Shown: positions 17,007 through 26,913, numbered from the stretch's first letter. The stretch is DNA of 64,000 bases from Novosphingobium aerophilum (GCF_014230305.1 NZ_JACLAU010000001.1:372001-436000); one strand, 5' to 3'. Numbers and translations are program-made. The notes: generated from the letters alone by a model not told the origin.

Positions 17007-18368
17007 ATGACCACTGCCGATCGCACTGTCACCGCGGCTGCCGATCTGGAGGCGCCGTTCACGATTCCGCCCGATGCCTATGTCTCGCGGGACTATGCCC
17101 GGCTCGAGCAGGAGCTGCTGTGGCGCAAGGCCTGGCTCCAGGCCGGGCGCGAGGAGGACATCCCGGCGCCGGGCGATTTCGTCACCTACGATATCGGCGA
17201 TGATTCGGTCATCGTGCTGCGCGCCGATGATGGCTCGGTCCGTGCCTTTCACAATGTCTGCCCCCATCGGGGACGCCGGCTGGTCGATACCCCGCCCGGC
17301 GAACGCAACGCCACCGGCCATCGCCGCAACTTCATCTGCGGCTTCCACGGCTGGACCTTCGACCGCGAGGGGCAGTGCACGTTCGTCCAGCACCAGGATG
17401 ACTGGCAGGGGGCGTTGACCCCCGAGCGGACCGCCCTGGGCCGGGTCAAGGCCGAAACCTGGGGCGGGTGGCTGTGGATCAACCTCGATCCCGACAGCCC
17501 GTCCCTGCGCGAGTGGCTGGGCCCGATCCCGGAGATGCTCGATCCCTTCGAGCTGCACAACATGCGCTGCCGCTGGCGCAAGTGGATCGTGTTCGACTGC
17601 AACTGGAAGGTCGCGCTCGAGGCCTTCAACGAGACCTACCACGTCCAGACGACCCATCCCGAATTCAACGTCTTCGGGCAGTTCCGGGGCTGGGCCCGCA
17701 ATCACGGCCTCCACACCAACATCGGTTACGACGCGCCCAAGGGGCAGGAGCAGGACCAGGCCAAGCTGCGGCTCGGTTCGGGCGACGATCCCCGCCTGTC
17801 GACTGCCGAGATGCAGGTGTACACCTGGGACAACGCCAACACCAACACCACCCGCACCCTGGTCGACGCCGCGCTGCGGCTCAAGGACGAGCTGCCCGCC
17901 GGCACCCCGGCGGCCGAGGTTTCGGCCCACTGGCTGCGCTCGGCGCGCGAGGCCGACGCGCGACGCGGGGTCCACTGGCCGGTGGTCGATCCCGCCCATG
18001 TCGCGCGCAGCGGCACGGCCTGGCAGGTCTTCCCCAACTTCCAGATCGGCCACGCGGTGAACAACATGCTCTGCTATGCGGCGCGCCCCTGGGGGGACGA
18101 TCCCGACAAGTGCGTGTTCGAGGCGGCCGTCTACGAGCTATGGCCGGAGGGCGAGGCGCCGGTGACCACCTGGACCTATACCGCCGCCGAGGACTGGCCG
18201 CCGGTGCTCCAGCAGGACTTCGCCAACATGCGCGCCGTCCAGCAGGGGATGAAGTCGGCCGGCTTCCGGGGCACCCAGCCCAACCCCTATATGGAACGGG
18301 CGATCGGCAGCCTGCACATGAACCTGGCCCGGTTCATGGGCAGCGGGGCACCGCGCCGGCTCGACTGA
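17007..18368 (+). CDS. Rieske non-heme iron oxygenase, alpha subunit
   Basis: 453 aa. Rieske ligands C85/H87 (CPHRG) and C111/H114 (CGFHG); mononuclear iron His residues H212 and H217 in EAFNETYHVQTTH. A 26-residue insertion separates the two cluster halves, as in its paralogue at 42098, with which it also shares the KWIVFDCNWK and YELWPEGEAP/YALERYPEGEEP blocks. The start ATG 17007 follows AAGGGG, and the gene begins one base after the CoA-transferase-like stop, so they are co-transcribed. No beta subunit or reductase is adjacent. A TCCGG/CCGGA hairpin just after the stop may end the message. Confidence 0.92.
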   Translation: MTTADRTVTAAADLEAPFTIPPDAYVSRDYARLEQELLWRKAWLQAGREEDIPAPGDFVTYDIGDDSVIVLRADDGSVRAFHNVCPHRGRRLVDTPPGERNATGHRRNFICGFHGWTFDREGQCTFVQHQDDWQGALTPERTALGRVKAETWGGWLWINLDPDSPSLREWLGPIPEMLDPFELHNMRCRWRKWIVFDCNWKVALEAFNETYHVQTTHPEFNVFGQFRGWARNHGLHTNIGYDAPKGQEQDQAKLRLGSGDDPRLSTAEMQVYTWDNANTNTTRTLVDAALRLKDELPAGTPAAEVSAHWLRSAREADARRGVHWPVVDPAHVARSGTAWQVFPNFQIGHAVNNMLCYAARPWGDDPDKCVFEAAVYELWPEGEAPVTTWTYTAAEDWPPVLQQDFANMRAVQQGMKSAGFRGTQPNPYMERAIGSLHMNLARFMGSGAPRRLD

Positions 18369-18505
18369 TCCGGCCGGGCCGGAAACCGGTGGCGGTATCG
18401 CTCTGGCAGAGGCCATGCTTAGGGGGCTAAACACTTCGATCTTGTCGGGCCGGGTGCCGGTCCCGCAGGGTGGGGCGTGCAACATCTGACCGGAAATCAT
18501 CTGCC

Positions 18506-19621
<1,116 letters not shown>

Positions 19622-19727
19622 TCCGGCGGCCCATCGCCGCCGGGATGAGCGCGGGTCCCAGCACGCGCCGGCTGGCTTATCGTGGCCAAACCCGTCAGGG
19701 TGTCGCGGTTTCCGAAAGGGCCTGGGC

Positions 19728-21248
19728 ATGGACCGTCGCGAATTTGTCATGGCCGCCGGTGCTCTGCTCGGCAGCACGGCGGCGGGTGCCGCTCCGGCCC
19801 CCATGCCGCTCGACACCGTGGCTGTGGACATTGCCGCGCGCGAGACCCTTGGACCGCTGCGGCAGGTGTGGGCCGAATGCGCCGGATCGGACCGGGCGGC
19901 GATCACCCTGCGCGAAAGCTGGCGCAAGGATCTCGAACGGTGGCGGGATGAGGCCGGGCTGAAGCGGGTCCGCTTTCACGGCATCTTCAATGACGAGCTG
20001 GGGGTCTTTGCACCCTCTATCCTCAACCGCGGCAAGCCCACCCCCAATTTCCGCAACATCTTCGAGGTTTACGACGGTCTGGTGGAGCGGGGCGTCGCGC
20101 CCTATGTCGAGGTGGGCTTCATGCCCCGGGCCCTGGCCAGCGGAACCGGTGGCTTCGGTTTCTACAACGCCAATGTCTCGCCGCCGAAAAGCATGGAGGA
20201 CTGGGGACGGTTCATCGCCACCTTCGTCCAGGCCCTGGTCTCGCGCTATGGCGCCCCCACGGTGCGGACCTGGCCGTTCGAGATCTGGAACGAGCCGGAC
20301 CTGCCGTTCTTCTGGACCGGCACGCAGCAGCAGTACTTCGAACTCTACAAGGCCGCGGCGGTCGCCATCAAGTCGGTTGATCCGGCCATCCCGGTGGGTG
20401 GGCCGTCCACCTCCGCCGGGCGCTGGGTGCGCGACTTCGCCGCCTTCTGCCACGATAACAACGCCCCGGTCGATTTCTTCGCGACCCATGCCTATTCCGG
20501 GGGCAACCAGGACGAGCTCTATGGCAAGGGCACGGCCTTCTCGATCAACCAGGTGATCCCCGACACGGTCGCCAAGGTGCGCAGCCTGATCGACGCGTCC
20601 CCGTTCGCCGGCCGTCCGCTGTGGCTCAGCGAATGGTCATCCGACAGCCCCGCGATGATCGCCCACGTCGTGACCCAATGCCTGCCGCACGTCACCGCCA
20701 TGTCGCATTGGACGCTGTCCGGCACTTACGAGGAACTCGGCGTGGCCGATTACACGCTGAAGGAGGGCGACATCGGCTGGTCGGCCATGCAGCGCGGGAT
20801 CGCCCTCCCCGCGTTCAACACCTACAAATTGCTGCACCGCCTGCATGGCGAGCGACTGGCGGCCACCGGGCCGGTCCTGGCCTCGCGCCGGGCAGATGGC
20901 GCGATCGCGGCGCTGGTGTGGAATCTGGCCGAGGCGAAGCAGCCCGCGGGCATCCCGGGATCAACGGCCGTGCGGTCGGTTACCGGGTCGGCGAAGCGCT
21001 ACCGGATCAGGCTCGCCGGTGGGCGGCCGCATGCCCCGGTGGCGGTGCGGTTCGTGGATCAGGAGCGCGGTTCGCCGATGCCCGCCTGGCGCGCGATGGG
21101 CTCGCCGCGTTATCCGACCGCCGCCCAGATTGCCGCCCTGCGCACAGCCGCGGACATCGCCCGGCCCACCATGCTGCGCCTCGATGGCACGGCCACGCTC
21201 GTGCTCGATCTGCCCCCGGAGGGCGTGGCGCTGATCGAACTCGGCTGA
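19728..21248 (+). CDS. Glycoside hydrolase family 39 (beta-xylosidase type), exported
   Basis: 506 aa. The N-terminus MDRREFVMAAGALLGSTAAGAAPA is a twin-arginine-like or lipoprotein-less export signal (RR at 3-4). The catalytic barrel carries WNEPD with acid/base E189 and LWLSEWSSD with nucleophile E302, both hallmarks of GH39 retaining beta-xylosidase/alpha-iduronidase-like enzymes; HAYSGGNQDELYG between them is also typical. The last ~130 residues form a beta-sandwich. It would release xylose or related sugars from glycosides in the periplasm or outside. It is followed by a small exported protein gene 29 bases downstream. Confidence 0.87.
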   Translation: MDRREFVMAAGALLGSTAAGAAPAPMPLDTVAVDIAARETLGPLRQVWAECAGSDRAAITLRESWRKDLERWRDEAGLKRVRFHGIFNDELGVFAPSILNRGKPTPNFRNIFEVYDGLVERGVAPYVEVGFMPRALASGTGGFGFYNANVSPPKSMEDWGRFIATFVQALVSRYGAPTVRTWPFEIWNEPDLPFFWTGTQQQYFELYKAAAVAIKSVDPAIPVGGPSTSAGRWVRDFAAFCHDNNAPVDFFATHAYSGGNQDELYGKGTAFSINQVIPDTVAKVRSLIDASPFAGRPLWLSEWSSDSPAMIAHVVTQCLPHVTAMSHWTLSGTYEELGVADYTLKEGDIGWSAMQRGIALPAFNTYKLLHRLHGERLAATGPVLASRRADGAIAALVWNLAEAKQPAGIPGSTAVRSVTGSAKRYRIRLAGGRPHAPVAVRFVDQERGSPMPAWRAMGSPRYPTAAQIAALRTAADIARPTMLRLDGTATLVLDLPPEGVALIELG

Positions 21249-21277
21249 TACCTGTTATGCGACCCAGAGGAGTCCTG

Positions 21278-21628
21278 ATGATGAAGAAGGTGTATCTGCT
21301 TGCCCTGACCATGGCCGCACCGGTCATGGGGTTGACCCCCATGGCCGCCCAGGCGTCGGCTCCGGCCGCGGATTCGGTCCCGGCCTCGACCCCGGCTCAG
21401 GCTCCCGGCTATTCGGTCGAGGAGACCGCACTGGGTGCCATGCTCGATGATCCCGCCGCGAAAGCCGTGCTGGCCAAGCACATTCCCGCGATCGTCGGGA
21501 GCGATCAGATCCAGATGGCCCGTGGCATGACCCTGAAGCAGTTGCAGCAGTATGCCGGGGACATGCTGAGCGAGGCCAAGATGGCCGATATCCAGGCCGA
21601 CCTCAACAAGCTTCCCGCCAAGAAGTGA
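21278..21628 (+). CDS. Small exported protein of unknown function
   Basis: 116 aa with a clear Sec signal peptide (MMKKVYLLALTMAAPVMG, cleavage near AQA-SA around residue 28), a Pro/Ala/Ser-rich linker, and a helical C-terminal part with EETALGAMLDDPAAKAVLAKHIP and LKQLQQYAGDMLSEAKMADIQADLNKLPAKK. Similar 'DDPAAKAVLxKHxP' modules occur at the ends of some sphingomonad glycosidases, so a link with the GH39 enzyme upstream is likely. A strong SD (AGAGGAG) precedes ATG 21278; the gene is probably co-transcribed with GH39. Confidence 0.72.
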   Translation: MMKKVYLLALTMAAPVMGLTPMAAQASAPAADSVPASTPAQAPGYSVEETALGAMLDDPAAKAVLAKHIPAIVGSDQIQMARGMTLKQLQQYAGDMLSEAKMADIQADLNKLPAKK

Positions 21629-21948
21629 AGCCCGCCGGGCGCGGCCTTCCGGTCGCGCCCGCAGACCACGGGTTATCGGGGCGCTTGCCTACCCAAGCGC
21701 GGGGCCCCCATCCCCATTCCCATGGCGATGGGGTCGATTGCCAACTCGACGGTCGAGCCCCCTCCCCGTTGCGACTAGCCCGGCTACGGCAGGGCAAGTC
21801 TCGCTCCATTCCCCGTTGGGGAGGGGATGGGGGTGGGGGTTCTGGGGTTGTGTTTACAATCGACCCAATCGCCTTTCCAAAAGGGGAGCAGCCTCGGCCG
21901 CCCTGTTGGCAAAATCGTTGGCCAAGGGCCCTTTCGCCAAAACAAAAA
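21629..21948. other. Intergenic region with several hairpins, no gene
   Basis: Between the small exported protein and the convergent TonB receptor. It holds a perfect hairpin at 21681-21700 (GCGCTTG - CCTACC - CAAGCGC) and repeated CCCC/GGGG-rich blocks such as CCATTCCCCGTTGGGGAGGGG near 21807-21827, resembling the dispersed repeats seen at 13073. I find no protein-like frame with an SD here; the open frames are translations of the repeat. Confidence 0.5.
21637..21660 (+). terminator. Strong hairpin after the GH39 operon
   Basis: GGGCGCGGCC - TTCC - GGTCGCGCCC gives a 10 bp stem with one G-T pair and a four-base loop, starting nine bases after the stop codon of the small exported protein. 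There is no following T-run, so it is a terminator-like or message-stabilising hairpin rather than a textbook intrinsic terminator. Confidence 0.5.
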
Positions 21949-21971
21949 CGGCCCGGGGTTGACCCGGGCCG
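21941..21971 (-). terminator. Intrinsic terminator of the TonB receptor gene
   Basis: A 9 bp perfect stem, CGGCCCGGG at 21949-21957 with CCCGGGCCG at 21963-21971 and a five-base loop. Read on the minus strand it is followed by TTTTTGTT (21948 down to 21941). It lies 25 bases beyond the stop codon of the receptor gene, the right place and orientation for a Rho-independent terminator. Confidence 0.85.
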
Positions 21972-21995
21972 CTTTCGTTCTGGCCGTGGTGGGCC

Positions 21996-24722
21996 TTACA
22001 TCTGGAACGTGGCGCCCAGCTTGATCACGCGGCCCAGCGTCCAGCGGAAGAAGGCCGGGTTGTTGGTGTTCAGGCGGTTCACCCGCTGCGGTTCGACATC
22101 GAACACGTTGTCGACGATCAGGCGCAGCGACAGCCCGTTGAGCGCGCTCTTCTCACCAAAGTCGTAACCGAAGTTGACGTTGGTCATGGTGAAGGCCTTG
22201 CGATCGACGTTGCCGAGGTTGTCCGGAGCCTCGTCGCGCGCCTTGCCCGAATAGTTGACCGTCACGCGGGTCGACAGCGGACCCTTCCGCCAGGAGACGA
22301 AGGTGGCGGCGGTGAACCGTGAAGTGCCGATATTCAGTCGGTCAGCCGGAACGCCGTTGGCGAGCACGCGGGCGCGGGTGGCGTAGGTGCCGTTGACGCC
22401 GAGGCCGATCTGGCCAAGCTCGGTCTCCTTGTTGAACGAGGCATTGAAGTCCACGCCCTCAAGCTTGGCGGCGTTGAGGTTGCTGGTGCGGGTGTCGACC
22501 ACGATCGCGATGTTCGAGGCCACCTGCTGGGCCCCCAGCTGCGCTCCATTGGTCAGCCCCGCCAGGATGGCGGCGTACTGCGGACCGGTGAGGTTGTAGG
22601 TGTAGAGGTTCGCATTGGTGGTGTAGGTCGACTGGTCGGCCGGGTTGAGGTTGCCGAGCGCGTTCTTCAGATCGATCGCGTAGAAATTCGCGCCGAACCG
22701 CAGGCTGTCGATCGGGTTCGCCTCGAAGCCGACGGCCCAGCTGGTGGCCGTCTGCGGCTTCAGACCGGGTGACGATCCCTGCAGCACCAGGGCGCAGGAA
22801 CCCTGCTTGCTGGTGTCGCGGCCCAGCGGGTCGTTCGGGCGCTGCGCCGCGGTGCCGCCCGGCACGTAGATGCCGCAGGCAAAGCGGCCGGTCGAGATCG
22901 CCAGATCGTCGATCGCGGTCGGCGCGTTGAACGACTTGTTCCAGTGCGCGAAGATCTTCAGCCCGGTGACGGGCGTCAGGGTCAGGCCCAGGTTGGGATT
23001 GGTCGTCGTGCCGAAGTCGCTGTAATCGTCATGCCGGAGCGAGCCGGAAAGGACCGCGAACGACGTGACCGGGAGCGAGACCTCGCCGAAGAACGACTTG
23101 GCGTTGCGGCTGACCTCGTTGAACGGCAGGCTCGAAATGGCGCCGACCGGACCGGCGTTCAGACGGGTCGCCGCCCAGTTCTTCTGGTACTCGAGCCCGA
23201 GCGCCAGCTTGGCATCGCCGCCCGGCAGCGCGAACAGCGGACCGTCAGCCACGGTGCGCACCATGAGCATCTTCTGCTTCATGTCCTGCGCGTTCTCGTA
23301 GTTGATGATATCGGCGATGACCGAACCGCTGGCCGCGGCAACGTTGAACGGGTTCAGCTGGCCCGCGTTGATCCCGGTGCAGCCGGTGATGTAGCACTGG
23401 GCCTTGACCGTATCGACGTTCGGGAACGACTGATAGTTGGTCGACTTGCCGAAGTGCCCGTTGACGCGAACCTGCCAGTCGCTGCTCACGGCCCAGGTCA
23501 GCTCGGGCGACACGCCCCAGGTCTCGAAGCCGATCCGGGTCGGCGTGTTCACATAGGCCGAATTGGGCGCGAACGAGAAGCTGGTTCCGCCCGGCACGGC
23601 GGTCAGGCTGCCCACGGCGGCATTGGGAAACGCCGCGCCGACCAGGGCGCCCGTGGTGAGCGGGCTGCCGGCGGCGGTGAAGCCGCGGGGCACGCTGGTG
23701 AACTCGGTGTCGCGCTTGCTCCAGTAGGCCGTCACGCGCAGATCGATCGTGTCGCTCAGCTGCTGGGTCAGCTTCGCGAACACGTTGGTCCGGGTCTGCT
23801 TCGGCATGTAGGTGTTGCCCGAAACGCCATCGCACGGCGTGCCGACCGGGAACGAAGCGCCCGCGCCGGGCGCTGCCGGGTTGTTGGTGAACTGGGCGGC
23901 ACCCGGACCGAACCGGAACCAGCGGGCTTCAGTGCCGACCGGCGTGTTGCACTGGGTGAAGTTGTAGCTGGCGACCCCGGCGGCGTTGTAGACCAGACCG
24001 CTGGTCCACGGCACGTCGCGGTTGCTGACCTCGGTGCGCTCGTCATGGTTCACCGCGATGTAGGCGTTGCCGCCGTCCCAGCTCTTGCCCGCCAGGATCG
24101 ACCCGTTCCAGGTCTGGTGGCGCTTGATCTTGGTGCCGAAACCGAGGTTGCCGTCCACCTTGATCCCGTCGAACTTGGGCAGGGTGCGGAAGTTCAGCAC
24201 GCCCGCCACGGCGTCGGCGCCGTAGAGCGAGGAGCCGCCGTCGGTCACCACGTCGATGCCGCCCATCACCACCGCGGGGATCAGGTCGACGTCGATGGCC
24301 GCCTGGTTCACGCCGACCGGAGTGGCGCGCATGCCGTCGATGAGCACCAGGGTGAGGCCGCCCGAGGTCTGGTTGGACGAGGGGACGTTGCGCAGGTTCG
24401 GCTTGGTGATCGAGATGCCCGACGAGAAGCCGCGCGGATCGCCTTCGAACCGGCCGTTGAAGGTGTTGGAGATCTGCGGGATCAGGCCCAGCAGGTCGTT
24501 GGTGGAGATCGCACCCTTGAGCGAGATGTCCTGCGGCGCGACGCTGATGGTCTGCGATCCGGTCACCTGGGTGCCGCGGATGAGCGTGCCGGTGACGACG
24601 ATTTCCTTGTCATCGGCGGCCTTCGCCTCGCTGCCCGGGGTGGTCTGGGCCGACGCGGCGGCGCTCCACAGGACCGGGGTGATGCAGCTGGTGGCCAGCA
24701 ACAGGCGCTGAAGTGTCTTCAT
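21996..24722 (-). CDS. TonB-dependent outer-membrane receptor
   Basis: 908 aa. Signal peptide MKTLQRLLLATSCITPVLWSAAASAQ, then the plug domain with EIVVTGTLIRGTQVTGSQTIS, LTLVLIDGMRATPVG and SSLYGADAVAGVLNFRT, and a long beta-barrel with repeated aromatic-ended strands down to ...LGRVIKLGATFQM. It imports large or scarce substrates across the outer membrane using TonB-ExbBD energy. The SD GGGAGGGAG precedes ATG 24722. The upstream region is interrupted by an IS element whose end lies about 66 bases from this start. The substrate could be an oligosaccharide (GH39 and GH3 genes are near) or the compound degraded by the surrounding cluster. Confidence 0.93.
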   Translation of the reverse strand: MKTLQRLLLATSCITPVLWSAAASAQTTPGSEAKAADDKEIVVTGTLIRGTQVTGSQTISVAPQDISLKGAISTNDLLGLIPQISNTFNGRFEGDPRGFSSGISITKPNLRNVPSSNQTSGGLTLVLIDGMRATPVGVNQAAIDVDLIPAVVMGGIDVVTDGGSSLYGADAVAGVLNFRTLPKFDGIKVDGNLGFGTKIKRHQTWNGSILAGKSWDGGNAYIAVNHDERTEVSNRDVPWTSGLVYNAAGVASYNFTQCNTPVGTEARWFRFGPGAAQFTNNPAAPGAGASFPVGTPCDGVSGNTYMPKQTRTNVFAKLTQQLSDTIDLRVTAYWSKRDTEFTSVPRGFTAAGSPLTTGALVGAAFPNAAVGSLTAVPGGTSFSFAPNSAYVNTPTRIGFETWGVSPELTWAVSSDWQVRVNGHFGKSTNYQSFPNVDTVKAQCYITGCTGINAGQLNPFNVAAASGSVIADIINYENAQDMKQKMLMVRTVADGPLFALPGGDAKLALGLEYQKNWAATRLNAGPVGAISSLPFNEVSRNAKSFFGEVSLPVTSFAVLSGSLRHDDYSDFGTTTNPNLGLTLTPVTGLKIFAHWNKSFNAPTAIDDLAISTGRFACGIYVPGGTAAQRPNDPLGRDTSKQGSCALVLQGSSPGLKPQTATSWAVGFEANPIDSLRFGANFYAIDLKNALGNLNPADQSTYTTNANLYTYNLTGPQYAAILAGLTNGAQLGAQQVASNIAIVVDTRTSNLNAAKLEGVDFNASFNKETELGQIGLGVNGTYATRARVLANGVPADRLNIGTSRFTAATFVSWRKGPLSTRVTVNYSGKARDEAPDNLGNVDRKAFTMTNVNFGYDFGEKSALNGLSLRLIVDNVFDVEPQRVNRLNTNNPAFFRWTLGRVIKLGATFQM

Positions 24723-24860
24723 GATTCTCCCTCCCATCGTTAGGGCGCCCGGCTCTGTCGGCCTGTGCGGGCTCCGATGGGCGGAAGCTAGGTCGTGAAC
24801 TCATAAAAGTTGCCGCTCCGTTGGCCCTATGCCAGACCTGCCTGCGATAAGGGAAGGATG

Positions 24861-25184
24861 ATGACCGAAACGCCATTTGTGGAACGCAGGTTTGAGCTTG
24901 ATAGCGGAGAGTTGATGGTCTGCTTTTTCGCGCCATCAAAGGCACCTGGAGGCGAGTTCCAATGCCGTTATGTGATAGGGTGGCCTGAACGAGAGGTACG
25001 CCGGTATGCGTGTGGGCAGGATGGCCTCCAAGCACTCATGCTGGCCATGCGGACAGTCCATTCCGACCTGATCGAGAGCGATGCTTACAAGGCCGGGCGC
25101 CTTACGTGGTGTAATCAGGCCGATCTTGACCTTCCGCCCACTTGGGGCGTTGGGCCGTTGTATGACCCGCCCTCACAGCCATAA
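24861..25184 (+). CDS. Small protein carried inside the insertion sequence (DUF6968-like)
   Basis: 107 aa from ATG 24861 (108 if the ATG one codon earlier is used); AAGGGAAGG precedes both. Features: a FVERRFELDSGELMVCFFAPS beta hairpin, FQCRYVIGWPEREVRRYACG, a helix LQALMLAMRTVHSDLIES, and a polar Pro-rich tail. To my eye it resembles the DUF6968 family of small proteins of unknown function; I cannot confirm this without a search. It has no membrane segment or signal peptide. Base composition is lower in G+C than the flanking genes and matches the transposase, supporting its place within the element. Confidence 0.6.
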   Translation: MTETPFVERRFELDSGELMVCFFAPSKAPGGEFQCRYVIGWPEREVRRYACGQDGLQALMLAMRTVHSDLIESDAYKAGRLTWCNQADLDLPPTWGVGPLYDPPSQP

Positions 25185-25222
25185 GCCTTTTCATCCTGAT
25201 TAGATTCTGATTCAGGGTCGGC

Positions 25223-25988
25223 ATGAGCCGATATGACCTGACCGACTTTGAGTGGCGCGTGATCGAGCCGCTATTGCCCAACAAACCCAGAGGTGTGCCC
25301 CGCGTCGATGACAGACGTGTACTGAACGGCATCTTCTGGGTGCTGCGATCCGGTGCGCCTTGGCGGGATTTGCCCGAGCGCTACGGTCCTCGCACCACGT
25401 GCTACAATCGCTTCGTGCGATGGCGGAAAGCTGGCGTGTGGGATCGGATGATGGACGCCATTGCCGCTGCCCACGACGGGGACATCCAGATGATCGACAG
25501 CACTTCTGTTCGCGCCCATCAACAGGCCGCGACAGCAAAAAGGGGGATCGAGATCATTGTCTCGGTCGTTCCAGAGGCGGGCTCACGACCAAAATCCACG
25601 CGGTCGTCGACGGGCAAGGTCTCCCGATCCGGCTAAGCCTGACCGCAGGGCAAAGCCATGACGGCCAAGCCGCTGACGATCTGCTTGACCATGTTAGTGC
25701 CGGAACAATCGTCTTGGCGGACAAGGCCTACGATGCCGATCGCATCCGCGCGTCACTCCGGGAAAAGGGTGCGTTCGCCAACATCCCACCCAAGGCCAAC
25801 CGACGCTCAAAGCCGTACTTCAGCACGTGGTTATATCGCGAACGGAACCTGATCGAGCGCTTCTTCTCCAAACTGAAGCACTTCCGCCGGGTTGCAACCC
25901 GCTACGATAAGCTGGCCGAAAACTTCCTCGCCATGGTCCAACTGGCTTCAATGCGACTGTGGCTCCGTGTTTATGAGTCTACAGCCTA
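25223..25988 (+). CDS. IS5-family transposase read through a -1 frameshift
   Basis: Two frames together make one DDE transposase. The first (25223-25636) begins MSRYDLTDFEWRVIEPLLP and carries the first catalytic Asp in IQMIDSTSVRAHQQAA. The second frame (in phase with 25360, ending in a TAA at 25987-25989) carries DHCLGRSRGGLTTKIHAV, LADKAYDADRIR (second Asp) and RERNLIERFFSKLKHFRR (the Glu of the DDE triad). Frames meet at AAAAAGGGGG (25537-25546), where a -1 slip joins ATAK to KGDRDH. IS427-type elements commonly use this arrangement, so it is likely programmed and the element intact. The stop codon overlaps the right end of the element. Confidence 0.85.
25537..25546 (+). promoter_or_regulatory. 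Probable -1 ribosomal frameshift site in the transposase
   Basis: The run AAAAAGGGGG falls in the first frame as GCA AAA AGG GGG. Slipping back one base gives AGC AAA AAG GGG GAT, which enters the frame holding the rest of the DDE domain. Homopolymer slippery runs at this position are usual for two-frame IS5-family transposases. Confidence 0.65.
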
Positions 25989-26144
25989 AAGCCATGGCGG
26001 TCAGCAGCAACCGTGCTTCGCCGATGGCCGGGCATCATCGCCTGCGCGATAGACCTTCAAAACACTGAGGGGTGCGATTCAGGCGAAACGATCGGCAAAA
26101 CAGGCGGTTGACCCCGGCCTGCCGCGTGGCGGTGCCGGTCGCGC

Positions 26145-26792
26145 TCAGTGCTGCAATAGGCCGTGCAGGATGAGATCCACTGCGAAGCGGATCCGGCGAT
26201 CGATGTCGCCGGGCGACGGGATTCGCCCGGCGACCAGCGGGCGAACCTGCCCGCCGACCACCAGGCTCATGAAGGCCGCCGCGGCCTGAGCCGCATCGAC
26301 CGTCCGGATCCGGCCCTCGTCCATGGCCCGCTGCAACAGCCCGGCGACATAGGTCATGAAAGGCAGGGTGCTGAGTTCGAAGTGCCAGTCGGCGATCTGG
26401 GGGAAGCGAATCGACTCGGCCCTGAGGATGCGCTGCAGCCGCAGGGCCGCCGGCTGCAAGAAATGCTCGATCCGCAGGCGCCCGATCGCGACAAGACTGT
26501 CCTCCACGTCTCCGCTGTCCAGCCGGGTCAGGATCGCCACCGGGATAACGTCACGCGCAATCGCCCGCTGGACGGCAGCAAGGAACAGGGCCGACTTGTC
26601 CGCGAACCGGGCATAGACCGTGCGCTTGTTCATCCGCACGGCGGCGGCGATCGCGTCGATGCTGGTCCGCTCGAAGCCATGGGTGAGGAACAGGTCGAGC
26701 GCGCTTTCCAGCAGTTCCTCGATCCGGGCCTCGGCTTCGGCACGGCTGGGTCGTCCGGCGCGGGATAGGGTTTGGGGCCTGGTTTCGGGCAT
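26145..26792 (-). CDS. TetR-family transcriptional regulator
   Basis: 215 aa. The N-terminal helix-turn-helix reads ALDLFLTHGFERTSIDAIAAAVRMNKRTVYARFADKSALFLAAV (about residues 30-73), the standard TetR DNA-binding domain, followed by a helical ligand domain ending in a TetR_C-type MSLVVGGQVRPLVAGR stretch. ATG 26792 has AGGGAC upstream; the eleven codons before it are not family-like. It diverges from the LuxE-like/LuxC-like pair across 176 bases that contain palindromes, so it most likely represses that pair and itself. The ligand is unknown, perhaps a fatty or aryl acyl-CoA. Confidence 0.9.
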   Translation of the reverse strand: MPETRPQTLSRAGRPSRAEAEARIEELLESALDLFLTHGFERTSIDAIAAAVRMNKRTVYARFADKSALFLAAVQRAIARDVIPVAILTRLDSGDVEDSLVAIGRLRIEHFLQPAALRLQRILRAESIRFPQIADWHFELSTLPFMTYVAGLLQRAMDEGRIRTVDAAQAAAAFMSLVVGGQVRPLVAGRIPSPGDIDRRIRFAVDLILHGLLQH

Positions 26793-26898
26793 GGCGGTCC
26801 CTGGTATGAGAAGGTATAAAGGCACGATTTTGGTATCATTAAAATTTGGGCCGGTCAGCTTTCAAAAGCCATATATATCGATATCTTTGCGCCATGCT

Positions 26899-26913
26899 CG
26901 GACGAATCGTCCG
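26899..26913. promoter_or_regulatory. Palindrome in the divergent TetR/LuxE region, candidate operator
   Basis: CGGACGA-A-TCGTCCG is a perfect 15-base palindrome with a central A, about 56 bases before the LuxE-like start and 107 bases before the TetR start. A second palindrome ATATCGATAT lies at 26875-26884 in an AT-rich stretch likely to hold the promoters. Placement and symmetry suit a TetR-family operator; binding is inferred. Confidence 0.45.

Larger units (their letters stand above)
24791..25986 (+). mobile_element. IS5-family (IS427-like) insertion sequence with a passenger gene, about 1196 bp
   Basis: Inferred ends are imperfect inverted repeats: left GGTCGTGAACTCATAAA (24791-24807), right, read inward on the other strand, GGCTGTAGACTCATAAA (25986-25970); 13 of 17 bases agree and the inner nine are identical. 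TA flanks both ends (24789-24790 and 25987-25988), which fits the TA target duplication of the IS427 subgroup. Inside are a small gene (24861-25184) and a two-frame DDE transposase. The element is visibly less GC-rich than the neighbourhood, as expected for a recent arrival. It sits between the TonB receptor start and the TetR gene. Confidence 0.75.

Noticed and set aside
25185..25222. Left end of the insertion sequence just before the transposase gene
   Set aside because: No sequence here matches the right end; the region at 24791 does, including nine identical inner bases and the TA flank.
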